A DNA stretch of 64,000 nucleotides from Actinoplanes sp. NBC_00393 (GCF_036053395.1 NZ_CP107942.1:1268501-1332500), one strand, 5' to 3'; positions 47,775 to 57,508 are shown, numbered from the stretch's first letter. The notes: generated from the sequence alone by a model not told the origin. A program made the numbers and translations.

Positions 47775-49699
47775 AGGGCTACCTTCCGAGGACGGTGCAG
47801 GCCGCCGGCGATGCCGACGGGGTTGAGCACCGCGGTCAGGACCAGGGCGCAGGCGGCGATCAGCGTGTAGTAGCGGCCGAGCCCGAACGTGGTGTTGAGC
47901 AGGGTGTAGAGCACACCGAGCGGGGCGATCAGCCCGGCGATGAGGGCCCCGCTGATCCGGGTGATCCCGCCGACGTACGCCATGCACAGCACGCTGAGCC
48001 CGACGATGACGTTGAACGATTCGACCGACAGCTGCGAGCGGCTGTAGCCGATGAGGCAGCCGCCGACTCCGGCGAGGAACGCCGACAGCGCGAACCCGGC
48101 GATCTTGACGCGGGCCACGTTGATGCCGACGCTGGCCGCGGCCCGCTCGTTGGAGCGCACCGCCAGGAAGGATTGGCCGGTGGAGCCGGCCAGGAACCGG
48201 ACGACGGCCATGGCGAGCACCCCGACGATGACGACGACGGTCGCCGCGAACGCCGAGGTGGTCAGGTCGGTGCCGCTGCGTACGGTCAGGTCCCAGCCGA
48301 ACAGGGTGGGCCCGTCGATCAGGTTGCCCTCGAACGGGGTGAGCGCCGGGTTGGCGAAGGCGAGTTGCTGCACGGCGACCGCCCCGGCGAGGGTGACCAC
48401 CGCCAGCTGCGCGCCGCGTACCCGCAGCGCGGGCAGGCCGACGAGCACACCGACGAGCGTCGCGGCGCCGGCCGAGACGATGATCGACAGCGGGAACGGC
48501 ACGTCCCAGGCCATCGTGGCGCGCGACAGGATGAATCCGCCGCTGCCGGCGAACGCCATCGAGGCGAGCGAGATCTGCCCGAGGTAGCCGGTGAGCACGA
48601 CCAGCGACAGGGCGATCAGCGCCATGATGATCGAGGTGACGACGCCGAACCGCCAGCTGCCCGAGGTCAGCGCGATGGCCAGGGTGGCGGCGCTGACCAG
48701 CACCGCGGCGGCCGGCCACGGCCGTACGGGCAACGCGACCGCCGGCATGCGCACGGTGCCGAGCGCGCCGCGGGCCGGGATGCGCCGCCCCAGCACGACC
48801 AGCGCGAAGATCACGATGACGAACGGGACCGCGTCCCCGAGCCCGGCCTGCGCCCAGACCGGCCAGCCGTCGATGGTGCTCAGCAGCAGCAGGATCGACT
48901 GCAGCACACCGATGCCGACACCGGCCACACACGCGATCATGATCGAGGTGAGCCGGGCCAGCAGGGCGGCGGCGAGTCCGGGCAGGACGTAGAACATGTA
49001 GCCGATCGGATCGAGACCCAGCGTCGGCGCGGCCAGAATGGCCACCAGCGACGTCGCCGCGCCGGTCAGCAGCCACATGAAACCGGCCAGCCGGTCCGGC
49101 GACAACCCGGTCAACCTGGCCGCGAGCTCGTCCTCGGCGCCGGCCCGGGTCGCCACACCCCAGCGGGTGAACCGGAAGTACGCCGACAGCGCCGCCGCCA
49201 CGGTCAGCGCCGTGGCCAGCAGGATCAGGTCGCTGACGTTGACGACCGCGCCGGCCACTGTGATCGTGCGGTCGGTGAGCAGCGCCGGCGCGAGCACTCC
49301 TTCGGTGGAGAACCGCAACGGCACCAGGGAGGCGATCGCCAGCATCAGCCCGACCGATGCCACCACCTGGGCCAGCGGCGGCGCGGTCCGCAGCGGCCGG
49401 AACACCAGCCAGTGCGCGGCGAGCGCCAGGACGGCCACGTTGAGTACCCCGAGGGCGACGGCCGGCCACGCCGGCAGCGGCTGCGCGCTGAGCGCAACCG
49501 TGCCGACGGGCAGGACGAGCGTGCCGCCCTCCCTCAGTTCGGCGACGACCCACACACCCCACAGCGCCAGGGAGCCCTGGGCGAAGTTGAGGACTCCGGT
49601 GGCGGCGTGCAGGGACACGATGGACGCGGCGATGACGGCGTAGACCGCTCCGCCGGCGAAACCGAGGGTGATGAACAGCAGGATCTGATCGGCGCTCAC
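47771..49699 (-). CDS. Fused LivH-LivM permease
   Basis: 642 aa from GTG 49699. Residues about 1-300 are LivH-like (LGFAGGAVYAVIAASIVSLHAATGVLNFAQGSLALWG; VVASVGLMLAI; RAGAEDELAARLTGLSPDRLAGFMWLLTGAATSLVAIL). Residues about 320-642 are LivM-like (LVVLTGYLGQISLASMAFAGSGGFILS; LPALRVRGAQLAVVTLAGAV; VRSNERAAASVGINVARVKIAGFALSAFLAGVGGCLIGY with the EAA-like loop). A single polypeptide with about 16 helices replaces the usual heterodimer. Fusion is known in some actinobacterial HAAT operons but is not the common form. Confidence 0.92.
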   Translation of the reverse strand: MSADQILLFITLGFAGGAVYAVIAASIVSLHAATGVLNFAQGSLALWGVWVVAELREGGTLVLPVGTVALSAQPLPAWPAVALGVLNVAVLALAAHWLVFRPLRTAPPLAQVVASVGLMLAIASLVPLRFSTEGVLAPALLTDRTITVAGAVVNVSDLILLATALTVAAALSAYFRFTRWGVATRAGAEDELAARLTGLSPDRLAGFMWLLTGAATSLVAILAAPTLGLDPIGYMFYVLPGLAAALLARLTSIMIACVAGVGIGVLQSILLLLSTIDGWPVWAQAGLGDAVPFVIVIFALVVLGRRIPARGALGTVRMPAVALPVRPWPAAAVLVSAATLAIALTSGSWRFGVVTSIIMALIALSLVVLTGYLGQISLASMAFAGSGGFILSRATMAWDVPFPLSIIVSAGAATLVGVLVGLPALRVRGAQLAVVTLAGAVAVQQLAFANPALTPFEGNLIDGPTLFGWDLTVRSGTDLTTSAFAATVVVIVGVLAMAVVRFLAGSTGQSFLAVRSNERAAASVGINVARVKIAGFALSAFLAGVGGCLIGYSRSQLSVESFNVIVGLSVLCMAYVGGITRISGALIAGLIAPLGVLYTLLNTTFGLGRYYTLIAACALVLTAVLNPVGIAGGLHRPRKVAL

Positions 49700-49702
49700 G
49701 GG

Positions 49703-50950
49703 TTATACCGCTCCGGGGATGGCGGAGAGGACCTGCGGGGCCGGGGTGATCCAGGTGTCGGTGACGGGTTTGGTCGTGCCGTCGGGCTGGACGCTGAACA
49801 GCAGCATCTGGGTGGTGCAGTTGGGTGAGGTGGCGCTGCCGCAGGTGATCTTCGGGCCGAGGAAGCTGGGGAACTCCTTGAGCCCTTTGAGGGTCTTGAG
49901 CACACCGGGGCCGGTCAGGTCCGCCTCGGTCGCCGCCGACATGGCCTTGGCGAACGTCGCGAACAGCGAGAACTCGCCGATGGCGTAGTAGCCGGGCACG
50001 GCGTTCGGGACGTCCGAGATGTACTTCTGGGCCAGCGTCAGTTCGGCCTGCGTCTCCGGCGGCGCGTACTTCGCGGCGGTGGGCAGCCAGTTCGAGGAGT
50101 ACAGCGCGCCGCCGGCGGCCTGCTCCGGGGCGCCCTTGATGTAGTCGGTGCACGCGGCGGTGAAGATCTCGCCCTGGTATTTCAGCTGCCGCAGCGACTT
50201 GACCAGCGCGGTGCAGACCGCCTCGCTGGGCGACGCGACCAGCCCGCCCACATCGGGGTTGTCCTGGGCGATGGCGGAGGCCACAGCGGTGAAGTTGGGG
50301 TTGGTGGGGGAGTAGTAGATGCCCTTGGCGTCGATGCCGAGGGCTTTCGCCAGCGCCGGAAGCAGGTTGTCGATGGTCTGGTGCGACGACGGGGTGTCGA
50401 CCAGCGCGAGGGTGACCGACTTCTTGCCCTCGGTCTGGAACGCCTGCAGCGCCCCGACCAGGAACGACGCCTGCGGCGCGGCGAAGAACACCCGGTTGTC
50501 GGCCTTGGCGCCGGTCACCGAGTCGTAGGGGATCATGCCGACCAGCGGGATCTGCGCGGCGGTCAGCGCGGGCAGGGCGGCGCTGGACGACAGGTTGTAG
50601 CCGTCCATGACGGCCACCACCTTCTTCTCGACGAACAGGTTGGCGCACGACTGCGCCTTCTCCGGCGTCGTGTCGGTGTCGCACGAGACGACCTCGATGG
50701 GATGGCCGTGGATGCCGCCGAACTCACCGTTGATGTAGGACGCTGCCGCCTTGGCGCCGGTGTCGGCGCCGGGCTGGGGGACCGGGCCGCCGGTCGGATT
50801 GAGGAAGCCGACCAGGATCGGCGCCTTGGTCAAGGTGGACGCTGCAGCGTCGGTGCGGTCGGATGCCGTGCTGTCAGCGCAGCCGGCAGCGGCCATAGAG
50901 ACGATCAAAAGCGCGGTCAGGGTACGTGGAACGACCCGATTTATATGCAT
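49703..50950 (-). CDS. Solute-binding lipoprotein of the HAAT transporter
   Basis: 415 aa from ATG 50950. Lipoprotein signal with lipobox MAAAGC (Cys about 24), so membrane-anchored after processing, possibly by LspA. Type I periplasmic-binding fold (Peripla_BP_6): KAPILVGFLNPTGGPVPQPG, YINGEFGGIHGHPIEVVSCDTDTTPEKAQSCANLFV, VGMIPYDSVTGA, GYYAIGEFSLFATF. It delivers the substrate to the LivHM fusion 3 nt downstream. The ligand is unknown. Confidence 0.93.
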   Translation of the reverse strand: MHINRVVPRTLTALLIVSMAAAGCADSTASDRTDAAASTLTKAPILVGFLNPTGGPVPQPGADTGAKAAASYINGEFGGIHGHPIEVVSCDTDTTPEKAQSCANLFVEKKVVAVMDGYNLSSSAALPALTAAQIPLVGMIPYDSVTGAKADNRVFFAAPQASFLVGALQAFQTEGKKSVTLALVDTPSSHQTIDNLLPALAKALGIDAKGIYYSPTNPNFTAVASAIAQDNPDVGGLVASPSEAVCTALVKSLRQLKYQGEIFTAACTDYIKGAPEQAAGGALYSSNWLPTAAKYAPPETQAELTLAQKYISDVPNAVPGYYAIGEFSLFATFAKAMSAATEADLTGPGVLKTLKGLKEFPSFLGPKITCGSATSPNCTTQMLLFSVQPDGTTKPVTDTWITPAPQVLSAIPGAV

Positions 50951-51320
50951 GGCTGCCTCGTTCTTCGTAGCGATGGACGCCGCGATGGCTTACCGGTGTG
51001 ACGGTCCGTCCGGCACCTGCCCAGGACGGCGCACCGCCGGACCGGTGCGTGACCGGCGGGCGGTACCAGGAGGAGCGCGAGGTTGAGCGGCCGCGACCGG
51101 AACTGCGGGCGGCCTTGCAGTGCCTGATCGCACTGTAATTCTCGATTAACTTATTGGGAAGTCCCGCGCCCCGCTTCGTGCCGTCTCGATCTCCGCTGCA
51201 GCGCTGCATTGCAGGTAAAAGCACCAGAAAGGCGCGGCAGGTCGACACGCGCCGATCGCTCTCATGATCGCGTTCGAATGAGACTTCGGCTTAACAAAAT
51301 GCCGTTTGGGCAAAAAGCAG
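50951..51320. promoter_or_regulatory. Long upstream region of the transporter operon
   Basis: 370 bp without a convincing gene. The stretch 51120-51150 (TGTAATTCTCGATTAACTTA) and 51285-51315 are AT-rich against the local GC level and probably hold the operon promoter on the minus strand. GCAGTGCCTGATCGCACTG near 51117 is a partial dyad that could be an operator. No ribosome-switch consensus recognised. Confidence 0.4.
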
Positions 51321-51350
51321 CACGGCCGGCGCTGGACAGCGCCGGCCGTG
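51321..51350 (-). terminator. Strong intrinsic terminator of the dipeptidase operon
   Basis: CACGGCCGGCGCTG and its complement form a stem of up to 13-14 bp with a tiny loop (about 51321-51350). On the minus strand it is followed by CTTTTTG, a proper U-tract, 17 nt after the stop at 51367. Confidence 0.85.
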
Positions 51351-51366
51351 CGACAGTGCGGTGCGG

Positions 51367-52704
51367 CTACCTGCGGTACCGCTGCAGGAAGAGAGCCTCA
51401 GCGTGCGCCAGGCGAGCGATCTCACCCGGATCCACACTCTCGTTCGGGGCGTGGATCAGAGCGAGCGGCTCCTCCACCCCCATCAGGATGATCTCCGCGT
51501 CCGGATAGGTGTCGGCGAACACGTTGCACAGCGGGATCGACCCACCCTGCCCCAGCGTCGTCATCTCCCGGCCGAACGCCTCCTGCATCGCCGACGCCAG
51601 CGCCTGATATGCCGGGCCACCGGTGCGCGCCTCGAACGGCTGGCCCACCGCCTCCGGCGTCACTGTGACCCGCACCCCCCACGGCGCCGCCGCATGCAGA
51701 TGCGCGATCAGCGCGTCCTGGGCCTTCAACGCGTCGGTGCCCGGCGGCACCCGCAGGTTGAGCCGGGCCCGCGAGTGCGGCTGGATGGCCGCCGCCGACC
51801 CGATCACCGGTGGGCAGTCGATGCCGAGCACGGTGACCGCCGGCCGCGCCCAGATCATGTCCGAGACCGTGCCGTCACCGAGCAGTCCCACCCCGTCGAG
51901 CAGCGCCGCATCACTGCGGAACTGCTCGGTCGGATAGGGCGCCCCGCTCCACGTCTGGCCGGACTCCAGCCCGGCGATCGTGGTGTTGCCGGCCGCGTCG
52001 CGCAGCGTCGACAGGATCTGGATCAGCGCCGCGAGGGCGTCCGGGGCGGGGCCGCCGAACATGCCGGAGTGCAGTTCGCCGGCGAGCGCCTCCACCGAGA
52101 CGACCACGTTGACCATGCCGCGCAGGGTCACCGTGGCGGCCGGTACGCCGACCGCCGCGTTCCCGGTGTCGCAGACCAGAATCGCGTCGGCCCGCAGCAG
52201 ATCCGGGTGGTGCTCGACGAAATCCTCCAGACCGCCGGTGCCCTGTTCCTCGGACCCTTCGACGATCAGTTTGAGGTTGACCGGCACATCGTCCCCGAGG
52301 GCCCGCAACGCGGTCAGGTGCATGACGATGTTGCCTTTGCAGTCGGCGGCCCCCCGGCCGTACCAGCGACCACCCGACTCGGTCAGCTGGAACGGCGGGG
52401 TGTGCCAGGCCGCCTCGTCGAGCGGGGGCTGGACGTCATAGTGGGCGTAGAGCAGAACTGTCGGCGCATCGGGGACGTTCGTCGGGCGTACCCCGTAGAC
52501 CGCTCGGCTGCCGTCGCTGGTCTCCCGAAGGCTCAGGTCGGTGAAACCGACCTCCTCGAAATGCTGGACGACCCAGTTGGCCGCCTTCGTGCACTCCTCC
52601 GGCGGATACTGGCGCGGGTCGGCGACCGACGGGATCGCCACCAGTTCGGACAGATCGGTACGGGCCTGGCCCATCAGGGCGTTGACCCGGTCAGCGAGAC
52701 TCAT
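51367..52704 (-). CDS. M20-family metallodipeptidase
   Basis: 445 aa from ATG 52704. M20 motifs: YAHYDVQPPLDEAAWHTPPF (His and Asp for metal binding), WYGRGAADCKGNIVMHL (bridging Asp), VEGSEEQGTGGLEDFV (catalytic Glu and metal Glu), CDTGNAAVG, lid-domain ELHSGMFGG and C-terminal HAPNESVD with the last His. Probably a cytosolic dipeptidase of the CNDP type that hydrolyses imported dipeptides. Last gene of a three-gene operon with a permease, overlapping its neighbour by 4 nt. Confidence 0.92.
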   Translation of the reverse strand: MSLADRVNALMGQARTDLSELVAIPSVADPRQYPPEECTKAANWVVQHFEEVGFTDLSLRETSDGSRAVYGVRPTNVPDAPTVLLYAHYDVQPPLDEAAWHTPPFQLTESGGRWYGRGAADCKGNIVMHLTALRALGDDVPVNLKLIVEGSEEQGTGGLEDFVEHHPDLLRADAILVCDTGNAAVGVPAATVTLRGMVNVVVSVEALAGELHSGMFGGPAPDALAALIQILSTLRDAAGNTTIAGLESGQTWSGAPYPTEQFRSDAALLDGVGLLGDGTVSDMIWARPAVTVLGIDCPPVIGSAAAIQPHSRARLNLRVPPGTDALKAQDALIAHLHAAAPWGVRVTVTPEAVGQPFEARTGGPAYQALASAMQEAFGREMTTLGQGGSIPLCNVFADTYPDAEIILMGVEEPLALIHAPNESVDPGEIARLAHAEALFLQRYRR

Positions 52705-53138
52705 CCGGCCACCTCATCGGACAGGTTGAGATCGTCGATGGCCTGCTGGAACTGCTGCAGGTTCTGCGGGCAGTAGACCTTCGTGATCAGCAGCTGACCC
52801 TGCACCACCTTCTCGTCGGCGATCACCGGCCGCTGCCCGGGTCCCGCCGCACCGTTGGTCAGCTGGGCGTAGAGGGTGCTGCGGCTCAGCGCCGCGTCCG
52901 GGTCGGTGCAGGTCAGGCCGCCGTCGTCGCCGAGGACGTTGGCGATCTGCTGGGTCGACGGCACCCGCATCCCGGCCGCGCTGAGTTCCTGCTGCAGCTG
53001 CTGCGCCTTCGCGGTGGCCTGCTGGCTGCTCTTCGCGTTGTCGAAGGCGACCAGCGCGATGCCGGCGAGCAGCAGGAAGGCGACGCCGAAGATGATGTAG
53101 ACGACGGTGTGACTCTTGTGCTGCACCGAGACGCTCAT
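52701..53138 (-). CDS. Small single-pass membrane protein
   Basis: 145 aa from ATG 53138. One helix (VVYIIFGVAFLLLAGIALVAF, about residues 12-32), then an extracellular coiled-coil-like stretch rich in Gln (AKSSQQATAKAQQLQQELSAAG) and a domain with two Cys (GGLTCTDPDAAL; ITKVYCPQN). It lies between permease and dipeptidase with 4-nt overlaps on both sides, so it is likely an accessory subunit of that transport system. Family unknown. Confidence 0.75.
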   Translation of the reverse strand: MSVSVQHKSHTVVYIIFGVAFLLLAGIALVAFDNAKSSQQATAKAQQLQQELSAAGMRVPSTQQIANVLGDDGGLTCTDPDAALSRSTLYAQLTNGAAGPGQRPVIADEKVVQGQLLITKVYCPQNLQQFQQAIDDLNLSDEVAG

Positions 53139-54619
53139 GCGACCGCCGCCTCCTCCGGCTCGGCCGTCTTCCAGGACGGCTTGCGGAATCTGTAGAACAG
53201 GTACGGGACGAGCAGGCCCAGCCCGAGCGCGCCACCGGCGACCACGACCAGGTACACGCCGACGCTGCCGGAGCCGAACTGCGACGGCGGGATGAAGCCG
53301 ATCAACAGGGCCGCGAGCGAGGCACAGAAGCCGACACCGCACAGGCCGGTCAGCATCGGGGCGCGGTAGCCGCGCGGGTGGTCCGGGTGGCTGCGGCGCA
53401 GCCGGACGGCGGCCACGAACATCAGCAGGTACATGATCAGATAGACCTGGGTGGTGATCACCGAGAAGATCCAGTACGCGCTGGACACGTCCGGGATGAA
53501 CGCGTACGCCAGCGCGATCAGCGTGGTGACCGCACCCTGGGTGACCAGGATGTTCTGCTGCACGCCGTGCTTGTTGAGCTTCTGCAGGAACGGCGGCAGG
53601 TAGCCCTCCTGGCGCGAGATCAGCAGCAGGCCCTTGGACGGGCCGGCCAGCCAGGTGAGCATGCCGCCGAGCGACGCGGCGACCAGCATGATGCCCAGGA
53701 TCGGGGTGAGCCACTGCGACCCGAATGCGGCGAACACCGCGTCGAAGGCCTGCATCACTCCGGCGGTCAGCGACAGCTGCTCGGCCGGCACGATCCAGCT
53801 GATCGCCAGCGCGGGCAGGATGAAGATGAGCAGCACCAAGCCACAGGCCAGGAACATCGCCCGCGGGAACTCGGAGCCGGGCTTGCGCAGCGAGGAGACG
53901 TGTACGGCGTTCATCTCCATGCCCGAGTAGGACAGGAAGTTGTTGACGATCAGCACCAGGCTGGACAGGCCGGCCCACGCGGGCAGCAGGTTGCTCGCGG
54001 TCATCGGCGCGGCCGACTCGTTGCCCTGGCCGAGGAAGGCGATGCCGAGGATGACCAGCAGCGCGCCCGGGATCAGCGTGCCGATGATCAGGCCGCCGCT
54101 GGCCAGGCCGGCGACGCCGCTGGTGCCGCGCGAGGACACCCACACACCGGTCCAGTAACAAACCATGATCACGATTGCGGTCCAGACGCCGCTGGCGGCC
54201 AGATCCGGATTGATCACGTACGCCAGCGTGCTCGCCACGAACCCGAGCAGGCTCGGGTAGTAGAAGATCGTCATCGCGAACTGGCACCAGACCGCCAGGA
54301 ACCCGGCGGGCTTGGAGATGCCCTCACTGACCCACTTGTAGACGCCACCCTCCCAGCCGGAAGCCAGCTCCGCCGAGACGAGGGCGGTCGGCAGCAGGAA
54401 GACGATCGCGGGCACCACGTACAGGAAGATGCTGGCCAGACCGTAAACGGCCATGGTCGGCGAGGGCCGCAGGCTGGCCACCGAACTCGTGGTCATCAGA
54501 GCCAGGGCAACCCAGGAGATGTACGCCACCGTGCGCGCCGTCCTGGGTTTCGCCGGGCTATCGCTGGAGGCGGCCGGCGTCGAAGCCGGCCGCTGGGCGG
54601 GTACATCCATCGCGCTCAC
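53135..54619 (-). CDS. APC-superfamily amino-acid permease
   Basis: 494 aa from ATG 54619. Twelve or so membrane helices. The family features are in the first helices (VAYISWVALALMTTSSVASL, with the unwound TM1 region; ALVSAELASGWEGGVYKWVSEGISKP, resembling glutamate/GABA antiporter-type transporters) and in SGMEMNAVHVSSLRKPGSEFPRAMFLACG. It probably exchanges or imports amino acids or small peptides. First gene of the unit permease - small membrane protein - M20 dipeptidase, which suggests uptake and hydrolysis of a peptide-like substrate. Confidence 0.9.
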   Translation of the reverse strand: MSAMDVPAQRPASTPAASSDSPAKPRTARTVAYISWVALALMTTSSVASLRPSPTMAVYGLASIFLYVVPAIVFLLPTALVSAELASGWEGGVYKWVSEGISKPAGFLAVWCQFAMTIFYYPSLLGFVASTLAYVINPDLAASGVWTAIVIMVCYWTGVWVSSRGTSGVAGLASGGLIIGTLIPGALLVILGIAFLGQGNESAAPMTASNLLPAWAGLSSLVLIVNNFLSYSGMEMNAVHVSSLRKPGSEFPRAMFLACGLVLLIFILPALAISWIVPAEQLSLTAGVMQAFDAVFAAFGSQWLTPILGIMLVAASLGGMLTWLAGPSKGLLLISRQEGYLPPFLQKLNKHGVQQNILVTQGAVTTLIALAYAFIPDVSSAYWIFSVITTQVYLIMYLLMFVAAVRLRRSHPDHPRGYRAPMLTGLCGVGFCASLAALLIGFIPPSQFGSGSVGVYLVVVAGGALGLGLLVPYLFYRFRKPSWKTAEPEEAAVA

Positions 54620-54692
54620 GCTGCCTCCCAGACAACATCGACGCGGTAGGTCTCTGCCCCCGGAACATCAGCCGATGTGGATTAGTCTCGCC

Positions 54693-55919
54693 TCATCCCT
54701 GGCGGGTTAGTCTCGGCCCGACCGCCGCGGCCGCGACCAGCATCCCGACGGCGATCGCAGTCAGCAGGCCGAGCATGTCGGCGACCCCCGCGACCCCCTG
54801 GATCTCGTGCCCGCCGATCCAGCTCTCCAGCCCGCGCAGCCCGTGCGAGCCCGGCGTGAGCACGTAGAAGGCGCCCAAATAGAGCACGTACGGCGGGGGC
54901 AGCCCGGGCCGGCGGCCGAGCAGCAGCGCCGCCGCCGTCATCACGAACGCGCCGGTGAACGTGCCGGCCGGATCACCGACCGCGCGGGTGACCAACTCGG
55001 TGACCGCCGCGGTCAGCAGGATCAGCCCGAGCGCCCAACCGAAGTCGCGCGGCGCCATCGAAAAAGTGAGCATCACCCCGAGCGCAAACAGCACCCAGCC
55101 GCCCCACACCAGCACCGGACCGAGATTGCCCGGCACGGTGACGTCGAACAGCCGGCTCTGCGGCACCTGCAGCAGCACCGTCGCGGCCAGCGCGCCGAAC
55201 GCCAGGACCAGCAGCACCACGAAGCTGTAGACCAGCCGGGTCGCGCCCGCGGTGATCCGGTTGTCGGCCAGCTCCAGCGCCGCCGCGGTGATGGCGTCAC
55301 CCGGGATGAAGTAGAACAGCGCCGGCACGATCAACTGGATCGGCCCACCGTCGATCCACCCCTGCTCGGCGAGCAGCAGCACCACCACCGTGACCAGCAG
55401 CGACGCCAGGAACGGCGAGATCAGCATCAGCCGGCGGCGCCCGGCGCCGGCGACCACCAGCAAACCCACCAGCAGCCCGGTCACCGCCGACACCAGCACC
55501 TGCTGCCAGGTCGCCTGCACCGAGATACCGAACCCGACGGTGAAGCAGACCAGACCGAGCACCTGCCACGGTTTCGACCAGCGCGCCGGCATCGCCCGGA
55601 TCTGCGCCAGCCGCCGGGTCGCGACCGGAAGTGACAACCCACCCCGGTGAATCTCGGCGACCAGCCGCTTGAACCGCGACACCTGATGCAGCGGCGGCAC
55701 CCCCGGTTCCCGGGAGAACGACAAGGTACGCCCGGCCACCGTCAGGATCGCGGCGTCGGCCAGAAACGTCACCTCGACGTCGTGGCCGTAGTGCGCGGCG
55801 ACGTCGCGCACGATCGCCTCGCAGCGCATCGTGCCCTCGAAGCTGGAGCTCAGCAGCCACTCGGTCAGCGGGCCCAGCAGTCCCAGAAGATCATCCTCGG
55901 TGACCGGTCCGGCTGTCAT
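54693..55919 (-). CDS. thrE: ThrE-type threonine/serine exporter
   Basis: 408 aa. N-terminal cytosolic part (about 1-125) with CEAIVRDVAAHYGHDVEVTFLADAAILTVAG and RLAQIRAMPARWSKPW, then about ten helices. Characteristic: FTVGFGISVQATWQQVLVSAVTGLLVG, LIVPALFYFIPGDAITAAALELADNRITAGATRLVYSF and YLGAFYVLTPGSHGLRGLE. Both the ThrE/DUF1212 and ThrE_2 halves are in one chain. It exports threonine and serine. Divergent from the MFS gene. Confidence 0.9.
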   Translation of the reverse strand: MTAGPVTEDDLLGLLGPLTEWLLSSSFEGTMRCEAIVRDVAAHYGHDVEVTFLADAAILTVAGRTLSFSREPGVPPLHQVSRFKRLVAEIHRGGLSLPVATRRLAQIRAMPARWSKPWQVLGLVCFTVGFGISVQATWQQVLVSAVTGLLVGLLVVAGAGRRRLMLISPFLASLLVTVVVLLLAEQGWIDGGPIQLIVPALFYFIPGDAITAAALELADNRITAGATRLVYSFVVLLVLAFGALAATVLLQVPQSRLFDVTVPGNLGPVLVWGGWVLFALGVMLTFSMAPRDFGWALGLILLTAAVTELVTRAVGDPAGTFTGAFVMTAAALLLGRRPGLPPPYVLYLGAFYVLTPGSHGLRGLESWIGGHEIQGVAGVADMLGLLTAIAVGMLVAAAAVGPRLTRQG

Positions 55920-56005
55920 GCCGCGACCGTAAGTGCCGCATCACCGGCCGCAATCATCCTTTGCGAGTGATGCCGCACCGCCACCCCGAAACCGACCCTG
56001 TACGC

Positions 56006-57508
56006 ATGACGGACACCCGCGAGTCGAAAGCCGCCGGACTGGGCGTACTCCTGGCCGCCTGCGTGTCCGCGCTGGTGGTCAACGCCAACACCTCGGCCGT
56101 GACCATCCTGCTCCCCGCGATCAGCGAAGACCTCGGCACCTCACTGGACGTCCTGCAATGGGCCGTCACCGGCTACATGCTGGTCGGCGCCGCGGTGATC
56201 GTCACCTCCGGCGCGCTCGGCGACGTCTTCGGCCGCCGTAAGGTCTTCCTCATCGGCCTGATCCTGTTCGTCGCCTCCTGCGCCCTGATCGCGCTGGCCG
56301 GCAACGGCGGCGGCGTCATCGCCGGCCGGATGATCCAGGGCGCGGCCGGGTCGACGATCCTGGCCTGCGGCATGAGCCTGCTCTCGGTCGACGCGTCCGG
56401 CGCCGGGCAGATGAAGGCGATCACCCTGTGGGGCGCCGCCTCCGCGGTCGGCGCCGCGGCCGGACCGCTGATCGGCGGCGTGCTGGTCGACCTCACCGGC
56501 TGGCAGGGCCTGTTCTGGATCGACGCGATCATCGCGGCCGCCTGCATCCCGCTGACCCTGATGACCGTCAAGGAGTCCCGCGACCCGAACCGGTCCCGCT
56601 CGATCGACGTGCTCGGCACCATCCTGGTCGCGGTCGCCCTGGTGCCGCTGGTTCTGGCGCTGAGCATGAGCGGCGACTGGGGCTGGTTCTCGCTGCCGAC
56701 CATCGCCTGCCTGGTGATCGCGGCGTTGGGCGCCTGGGGCTTCGTCGTCGCCGAACGCCGCGCCACCGCACCTCTGGTAGACCTGCGCCTGCTGCGCAAC
56801 CGGGTCCTGGTCGGCGCCACCATCGCCATCCTGCTGGTGGCCGGCGCCATCAACGCGCTGATGTACCTGCTCAGCCTCTACTTCCAGGACCCGGCCACGT
56901 TCGGCATGACCCCGCTCGAGGCCGGCCTGGCCACCCTGCCCGCGGCTGCCGCGATGATCGCCGTCACCCCGCTGATCACCCCGCTCGCTCAGCGCATCGG
57001 CAGCCGCTACGCCGTCGCCATCGGGTTCGGGCTGGCCGTCGCCGGTTCGCTCGCCCTGGTCTTCGTGACCGCCTCCTGGACGTACGCCGCGTTCGTGCTG
57101 CCGCTGATCGCGATCGCTGTCGGCCTCGGCTTCGCCAACGGGCCGGCCTCCTCCGCGTCGACCGCCGCCGTCGACGCCGACGAGGTCGGGCAGGCCTCCG
57201 GCATCTCCAACATGGCCCGCTACGTCGGCGGCTCGCTCGCGGTGGCCGCCGCCGCCACCGTCTCCACCGGCGTCACCGTGTCCGCCGAGGACGCCGGCGA
57301 CTCGGCCGCGGACGCCCTCGCGGCCGGGTTCGCCGGCGCTTCGGTCTTCCTGACCGTCCTGTCCGCCCTCGGCATCGCCCTGGTCCTGCTGATGGGCCGC
57401 CACCGCGGCGACAAGGTCGAGGCCGTGCACCGCTCAGCGGCGGCCGCGGCCACGACCCACACCATCCCGACCCGGCCCACCCCGGTGCCCGCATCCGCCG
57501 ACCGCTGA
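56006..57508 (+). CDS. MFS drug/proton antiporter, DHA2 (14-helix) type
   Basis: 500 aa from ATG 56006. Fourteen helices, motif A GALGDVFGRRKVFLIGLILF, motif B region GRMIQGAAGSTILACGMSLL and motif C-like AASAVGAAAGPLIGGVLVDLTGWQGLFWIDA. The C-terminal tail is Ala/Thr/Pro-rich. It probably exports antibiotics or other hydrophobic compounds with proton uptake, as in EmrB/QacA relatives. No regulator is adjacent. Confidence 0.93.
   Translation: MTDTRESKAAGLGVLLAACVSALVVNANTSAVTILLPAISEDLGTSLDVLQWAVTGYMLVGAAVIVTSGALGDVFGRRKVFLIGLILFVASCALIALAGNGGGVIAGRMIQGAAGSTILACGMSLLSVDASGAGQMKAITLWGAASAVGAAAGPLIGGVLVDLTGWQGLFWIDAIIAAACIPLTLMTVKESRDPNRSRSIDVLGTILVAVALVPLVLALSMSGDWGWFSLPTIACLVIAALGAWGFVVAERRATAPLVDLRLLRNRVLVGATIAILLVAGAINALMYLLSLYFQDPATFGMTPLEAGLATLPAAAAMIAVTPLITPLAQRIGSRYAVAIGFGLAVAGSLALVFVTASWTYAAFVLPLIAIAVGLGFANGPASSASTAAVDADEVGQASGISNMARYVGGSLAVAAAATVSTGVTVSAEDAGDSAADALAAGFAGASVFLTVLSALGIALVLLMGRHRGDKVEAVHRSAAAAATTHTIPTRPTPVPASADR

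Noticed and set aside
47771..49828. Plus-strand ORF of 677 codons opposite the permease
   Set aside because: Asp/Arg/Gln/Gly-rich composition typical of antisense frames in high-GC DNA; no domain.
47775..50684. Very long minus-strand frame upstream of livG
   Set aside because: Arg/Gly/Ala-rich antisense shadow of the fused permease and binding-protein genes. livG begins at 47774.
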